This document shows positions 60,202-64,000 of a stretch of DNA of 64,000 nucleotides, piece after piece (positions within the stretch are counted from its first letter, which is position 1; every line of letters begins with the position of its first letter). The position numbers and the translations under genes were made by a program. The DNA is from Ruminococcus sp. GTDB taxonomy: Bacteria > Bacillota > Clostridia > Oscillospirales > Acutalibacteraceae. Under the pieces are notes generated by a model, which made no database searches, was not told where the DNA came from, and was given only the letters and a program-made list of their open reading frames with translations. Location: NCBI GenBank assembly GCA_022768065.1, contig JALELS010000014.1, positions 1-64,000 on the forward strand. The letters run 5' to 3'.

Positions 60202-61608
60202 GTGAAAAAATCAAACAGTCTAATGAAAAAATTACCGGGATACATCGGCTACGGTGTAGGTGCTGTGGGTCTTGACCTCAGTTACGGAATGTTCTATTCG
60301 TTTTTGTCATATTACCTTTCAAGCGTGCTCGGACTTAAACCCGCATTTCTTTTGATACTCACCCCGATAGCACGTATCTGGGACGGCATTAATGACCCGA
60401 TGATGGGAACGATAGTTGACAATACGCGCACAAAATTCGGCAAATACCGCCCGTGGATACTCATAGGCGCATTCTCGAACGCGGTAGTTCTTACACTCCT
60501 CTTTACATCTTTCGGTATGAGCGGAACAAAGCTCTACATATATATAGCCGTAATGTATATTCTTTGGGGAATGACCAACACAATGGCAGACATTCCGTAT
60601 TGGTCGATGATACCCTCTTTTACAAGCGAGGCAAAAGAGAGAAACCTTGTGGCGACCATAGCGAGAACATTTTCGGGTCTCGGTCAGGGAATTATAACAA
60701 TATTGACCCCCATAATACTTCCCCTGCTCTCAACCGGTATGACGACCGAAAAGGGATACAGCGCAACGGGATTTTCACGTTGGGCTATGATATGCGGAAT
60801 AGCGCTTATACTGTTTTCGGCTACCTGCGTATTCAATACCAAAGAGACAAACGTCGTTTATAACGAAAAACAAAAATTCAGTTTCAAGCAGATATTCAAA
60901 ACCGTGGCTCACAACGACCAGCTTGTCGTATTTATGATATTCGCCATGCTTTCAAATGCGGGCTGGTATCTCACAAGCTCCACGGCGGTATACTATTTCA
61001 CCGATGTTTTGGGTCAGCCGAAAGGGCAGTCGCTTTTCCAGACAATCGGTGCGGTAGGCTCGGTAGTGGGTCTTTTGGTAATTCCCCTGCTCTCCGAGAA
61101 ATTCACAATGCGCTCAATATACACCATATCGCTCTCGATGACTATTTTGGGATACGCTTTGATGTTCATCTTCGGTCCGGTGCTTAAAATAGCGATAGCG
61201 CTCGACATATGCTATATTTTGGCTTCGGTGGGTATCAGTTCAATGTTTGTTTCGCAGACGGTATTCCTCGCGGATATAGTCGATTACGGCGAATACAAAA
61301 ACGGCTCTCGAAGCGAGAGTATAACTTTCTCGATGAAGGGCTTTTTGCAAAAAATGGCTTATACCATTCAGACTATTATTCTTTTCGGCGGCCTCGGTAT
61401 ATTCGGTTACAACGAACAAATCAGAGACGGCGTTATAAACAACGCCACCAAAGACGCAATAGGCGTAATAGCTTTCGGAATACCGCCCATACTTATAATC
61501 ATTTCAATGATAGTATTCCGCAGCAAATTTAAAATTCACGGTGAACTTGCCGAAAAAGTGCACAACTATATTACGGAAAAAAGAGCCGCAGACGGTGAAG
61601 ATAAATGA
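60202..61608 (+). CDS. GPH-family sugar:cation symporter (MFS)
   Basis: A 468-residue, 12-helix transporter of the same group as the divergent gene but only moderately similar to it. The family motif reads NDPMMGTIVDNTRTKFGKYRPWIL. VDYGEYKNGSRSESITFSMKGFLQK corresponds to the second conserved loop. GTG start at 60202 follows GGAGG by eight bases. The stop overlaps the ATG of the histidine phosphatase gene (ATGA), so the two are translated together. The sugar is unknown. Confidence 0.9.
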   Translation: MKKSNSLMKKLPGYIGYGVGAVGLDLSYGMFYSFLSYYLSSVLGLKPAFLLILTPIARIWDGINDPMMGTIVDNTRTKFGKYRPWILIGAFSNAVVLTLLFTSFGMSGTKLYIYIAVMYILWGMTNTMADIPYWSMIPSFTSEAKERNLVATIARTFSGLGQGIITILTPIILPLLSTGMTTEKGYSATGFSRWAMICGIALILFSATCVFNTKETNVVYNEKQKFSFKQIFKTVAHNDQLVVFMIFAMLSNAGWYLTSSTAVYYFTDVLGQPKGQSLFQTIGAVGSVVGLLVIPLLSEKFTMRSIYTISLSMTILGYALMFIFGPVLKIAIALDICYILASVGISSMFVSQTVFLADIVDYGEYKNGSRSESITFSMKGFLQKMAYTIQTIILFGGLGIFGYNEQIRDGVINNATKDAIGVIAFGIPPILIIISMIVFRSKFKIHGELAEKVHNYITEKRAADGEDK

Positions 61609-62330
61609 GAATCCTTATCATAAGACACGGCGACCCCGACTACGAAAAAGATTCACTGACTCAAAAAGGCCGGCACGAAGCAGAGCTTCTTGCGGATAAA
61701 ATGGAAAAGACCGACGTTACGGCTTTTTATGTCTCGCCGCTCGGCAGAGCGCAGGACACGGCAAACGTCACTCTTAAAAGGCTCGGAAGAAGTGCAAAAA
61801 CCTATCATTGGCTCAGGGAATTTCACGCTCCGATATTTGATAAAAAGACAAAAAAGCTTTGCGGTCCGTGGGACCTTATGCCGTCGTTTTTTACTAAAGA
61901 GGACGACCTATACGATGTAAAAAAATGGGCGGATACCGAGTTTATGAAGCAAGGCAGAGTGAAACAGGAGTACAGAAAAGTTTCGCAGGGTCTTGACAAG
62001 GTGCTTAAAGCGCACGGATACGAAAGAAAGGACAAATACTACAAAGCCGTAAATGCCAATAAAGACACAATAGCGTTCTTTTGCCATTTCGGCGTAGAAT
62101 GTGTTATGCTCTCACATCTGCTCAACATTTCGCCTGTCTGCCTGTGGCAGGGCTTTTGTGCCGCTCCGACTTCGGTTACGACGCTGTATACCGAAGAGCG
62201 CGAAAAAGGCATAGCGGTATGGCGCTGCAGCTCATTCGGAGATATTTCGCATCTGTACGCCGGCAACGAAGAACCCGCATTTGCCGCACGGTTTTGCGAA
62301 ATCTATGACGATATGTCGCAAAGGCACTGA
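61605..62330 (+). CDS. Histidine phosphatase family protein
   Basis: The phosphoglycerate-mutase-like fold is shown by LIIRHGDPDYEKDSLTQKGRHEAELL, where RHG holds the catalytic His. YVSPLGRAQDTANVT and CHFGVECVMLSHLL follow, the latter giving the second His. Length is 241 residues. Coupling to a sugar symporter suggests that it dephosphorylates an imported or cytosolic sugar phosphate, but this is only an inference. Confidence 0.9.
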   Translation: MRILIIRHGDPDYEKDSLTQKGRHEAELLADKMEKTDVTAFYVSPLGRAQDTANVTLKRLGRSAKTYHWLREFHAPIFDKKTKKLCGPWDLMPSFFTKEDDLYDVKKWADTEFMKQGRVKQEYRKVSQGLDKVLKAHGYERKDKYYKAVNANKDTIAFFCHFGVECVMLSHLLNISPVCLWQGFCAAPTSVTTLYTEEREKGIAVWRCSSFGDISHLYAGNEEPAFAARFCEIYDDMSQRH

Positions 62331-62342
62331 TAAAAAACATAT

Positions 62343-62385
62343 AAAAAGGGGCTGTGAAAAACTTCTCGTTTTTACAGTCCCTTTT
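62343..62385. terminator. Bidirectional terminator
   Basis: AAAAGGGGCTGTGAAAA and TTTTTACAGTCCCTTTT pair around a short loop. A and T runs flank it. It ends the symporter-phosphatase transcript and lies about 20 bases past murC. Confidence 0.85.
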
Positions 62386-62407
62386 AAATATCAGGATTTT
62401 TATTAAA

Positions 62408-63781
62408 TTATTTAAGCTTATCTATCATCATATGAGCCGCTTTGTATATATCGCCGCAGCCGAGAGTCAGGACAAGGTCGCCGTCCTTTGCGTTTTTAAC
62501 CACATAGTCGGCAACTTCCCCAAATGTATTGAACCACACGGAGCCCGGAATTTTTGCGGCGAGCTGAGAAGTGTATACATTATAGGTATTGACTTCACGC
62601 GAACCCATTATTTCGGTCATTACGCAATGGTCGGGTATGCTGAGCACCTTTGCGAAGTCGTCCATCAGCATATATGTGCGTGAATAGGTAAACGGTTGGA
62701 ATACCGCCCAAACGCTGTTATACCCCATCTCCATAGCGGCGTCAATGGTAACCTTGAGTTCTGCGGGGTGGTGTGCATAGTCGTCAACAAAGGTAATGCC
62801 CTTATACTTGCCGAGCAGCTCAAAACGCCTGTGGGCACCGCTGAAAGCGTCAAGTCCCTCGCGGCACGACTCGGCATCCGCTCCGGAATACATTGAAGCC
62901 GCCAAAGCCGCAAGCGCATTAAGGACATTGTGAAGCCCGGGAACTCTGAGTTTTATGTGGCAGAGGAACTCGCCCTTATGCATAGCGTCAAATTCATAAT
63001 AAGCGCCGTGTACGGGAGCGATATTTTCGGGATAATAGTCGTTCTCTTCCGCCATACCGAAAGTAATGAGATCCTTGCCCGAAATACCCTCCATGGCTTT
63101 TAAGGTGTTGGCGTCGTCGCCGTTGTAAATTACCGCCTTTGTCGCCATAGAAGCAAATTTATGGAAGCTCTTAATAAGATTGTCAAGCGTTTTGAAATAG
63201 TCGAGATGATCCTCGTCTATATTGAGTATAACGGCAACATCCGGTGACAGGTCAAGAAAAGTATCGACAAATTCGCATGCCTCGCAGACGAAATTTTCAC
63301 TCTTGCCTACCCTGCCGCTTGAACCCATCATGGGGAGTTTTCCGCCGATTACGGCAGAGGGGTCAAGCTTTGCGGTTATCATTATCTGCGTAGTCATAGA
63401 TGTGGTTGTGGTCTTGCCGTGAGTTCCGCAAATGCCTACGCAGTTCTTATACATTCTCGAAATTGCGCCGAAAAGCTTTGAGCGCTCAAAGGTCGGTATA
63501 CCGCTTGCCTTAGCGGCTACAAGCTCCGGATTATCTTTAAGCAAAGCCGCGGTATAAACTATCATCTCGGCGCCCTTGATGTTTTCAGCTTTTTGACCCA
63601 TGGTAACGGGTATACCGAGTTTACGTATTCTGTCAAGCGTATCGCTCTCGTTATTATCCGAGCCGGAAAGCTCATAGCCCCAGCTGTGAAGTATCTCGGC
63701 AAGCGGGCACATACCGCTGCCGCCTATCCCAATAAAATGTACTCTCTTTACTTCTTTTAAAAGTGTATCTATGTCTTTCAT
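62408..63781 (-). CDS. murC: UDP-N-acetylmuramate--L-alanine ligase
   Basis: MurC adds L-alanine to UDP-MurNAc in the cytoplasmic part of peptidoglycan synthesis. The N-terminal UDP site is HFIGIGGSGMCPLAEIL. The ATP loop is GICGTHGKTTTTSM. The central FLDLSPDVAVILNIDEDHLDYF and the C-terminal DDYAHHPAELKVTIDA are typical. Length is 457 residues from the ATG at 63781; the track start three codons earlier lies almost on the ribosome site. It stands alone on this strand. Confidence 0.95.
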   Translation of the reverse strand: MKDIDTLLKEVKRVHFIGIGGSGMCPLAEILHSWGYELSGSDNNESDTLDRIRKLGIPVTMGQKAENIKGAEMIVYTAALLKDNPELVAAKASGIPTFERSKLFGAISRMYKNCVGICGTHGKTTTTSMTTQIMITAKLDPSAVIGGKLPMMGSSGRVGKSENFVCEACEFVDTFLDLSPDVAVILNIDEDHLDYFKTLDNLIKSFHKFASMATKAVIYNGDDANTLKAMEGISGKDLITFGMAEENDYYPENIAPVHGAYYEFDAMHKGEFLCHIKLRVPGLHNVLNALAALAASMYSGADAESCREGLDAFSGAHRRFELLGKYKGITFVDDYAHHPAELKVTIDAAMEMGYNSVWAVFQPFTYSRTYMLMDDFAKVLSIPDHCVMTEIMGSREVNTYNVYTSQLAAKIPGSVWFNTFGEVADYVVKNAKDGDLVLTLGCGDIYKAAHMMIDKLK

Positions 63782-63941
63782 ATAAGCCATACCTTTCGGT
63801 TTATTATGTCAGTATCTCCGACTAAGATATATTATATTGCATTTTACCGAAAATTTAAACCCTTAAATTACCTTTCACAATATATTTTCGATGTTCATAT
63901 TATGGTGTATAGATATCCATTCCGTAAAAGGAGGGAAAAGA

Positions 63942-64000
63942 ATGAAAAATATCGTTATTGCCGGCGGTGACAAAAGAATGAACTGTCTCGCCGAACAGCT
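63942..64000 (+). CDS. Probable dipicolinate synthase subunit A (5' end only)
   Basis: An ATG eleven bases after AAGGAGGG opens a frame that runs off the window: MKNIVIAGGDKRMNCLAEQ. The nucleotide-binding start with GGDKR resembles DpsA/SpoVFA, which with subunit B makes the spore compound dipicolinate. Only 19 residues are visible, so other Rossmann proteins cannot be excluded. It diverges from murC; the 63791-63941 gap shows no other gene. Confidence 0.45.
   Translation, partial: MKNIVIAGGDKRMNCLAEQ

Noticed and set aside
1-64000. CRISPR array
   Set aside because: No regularly spaced direct repeats and no cas genes were seen; the only clear repeats are the att pair, IS ends and operator dyads.
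1-64000. Known riboswitches or T-box leaders
   Set aside because: Leaders of pncB, proC, sdaA and the transporter genes were read for long conserved folds; only simple hairpins were found. A covariance-model scan would be needed to exclude them fully.

Overview
The window reads as chromosomal DNA of a low-to-mid GC Gram-positive anaerobe of the class Clostridia, probably a gut-associated spore former. This rests on the gene content: gerW/ytfJ, a DacF-type carboxypeptidase, ScpAB, CdaA/CdaR, HrcA with a perfect CIRCE element, an iron-sulfur L-serine dehydratase, EFR1 and other ferredoxin-type proteins, and what looks like the start of a dipicolinate synthase gene at the right edge. Genus cannot be read from the sequence alone. 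Many genes start with TTG or GTG behind strong Shine-Dalgarno (SD) sequences.

Layout. Positions 1-139 are the 3' end of an insertion sequence (IS) that runs into the end of a small gene. Positions 490-14791 form a long minus-strand block: rluB, dacF, gerW, DUF2953, scpB/scpA, a site-2 protease, prmC, a YqhQ-like DUF1385 protein, a two-component system with a VCBS-type lipoprotein, cdaR/cdaA (cyclic-di-AMP synthesis), then a cysteine desulfurase with a DUF3343 Se/S-carrier-like partner. Positions 14876-19273 hold a TetR repressor with a tandem palindromic operator and a heterodimeric ABC exporter. A tRNA-Arg(CCG), ychF, prmA, dut and the hrcA-grpE-dnaK-dnaJ heat-shock cluster follow, then proC, mscL, a PflX-like radical SAM protein, a lipase-like hydrolase and a MATE pump.

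Positions 33.9-38.1 kb are an AT-rich, decayed accessory island. It holds an IS 5' remnant fused to a headless alpha/beta hydrolase, a TnpV gene, and a 2.9-kb element bounded by 36-bp direct repeats. One repeat is the 3' end of an intact tRNA-Gln(CTG) gene. Inside are a broken acetyltransferase, a headless TIR-like (MTH538-type) gene, a truncated tyrosine integrase and an unknown membrane protein. Two or three tiny genes missed by, or mis-started in, the ORF track lie just beyond it.

The right part is mostly metabolism: a serine dehydratase with a fused helix-turn-helix domain, a GT-C-like membrane protein, pncB, ppa, capA, deoC and htpG. Next comes a MerR-type promoter driving a five-gene redox operon (flavoprotein, ECF S-component, DUF1893, Fe-S aldo/keto reductase, MerR). 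After that are a Pr6Pr/EFR1/cupin operon, a fructose operon that also carries the general PTS proteins (fruK-fruA-ptsH-ptsI), two divergent GPH-family sugar symporters with a histidine phosphatase, and murC.

The best candidate for an undescribed system is the MerR-controlled redox/uptake operon at 48.3-51.5 kb. The best structural discovery is the tRNA-Gln element with its defence-type remnant, together with the matching IS ends 33.8 kb apart.
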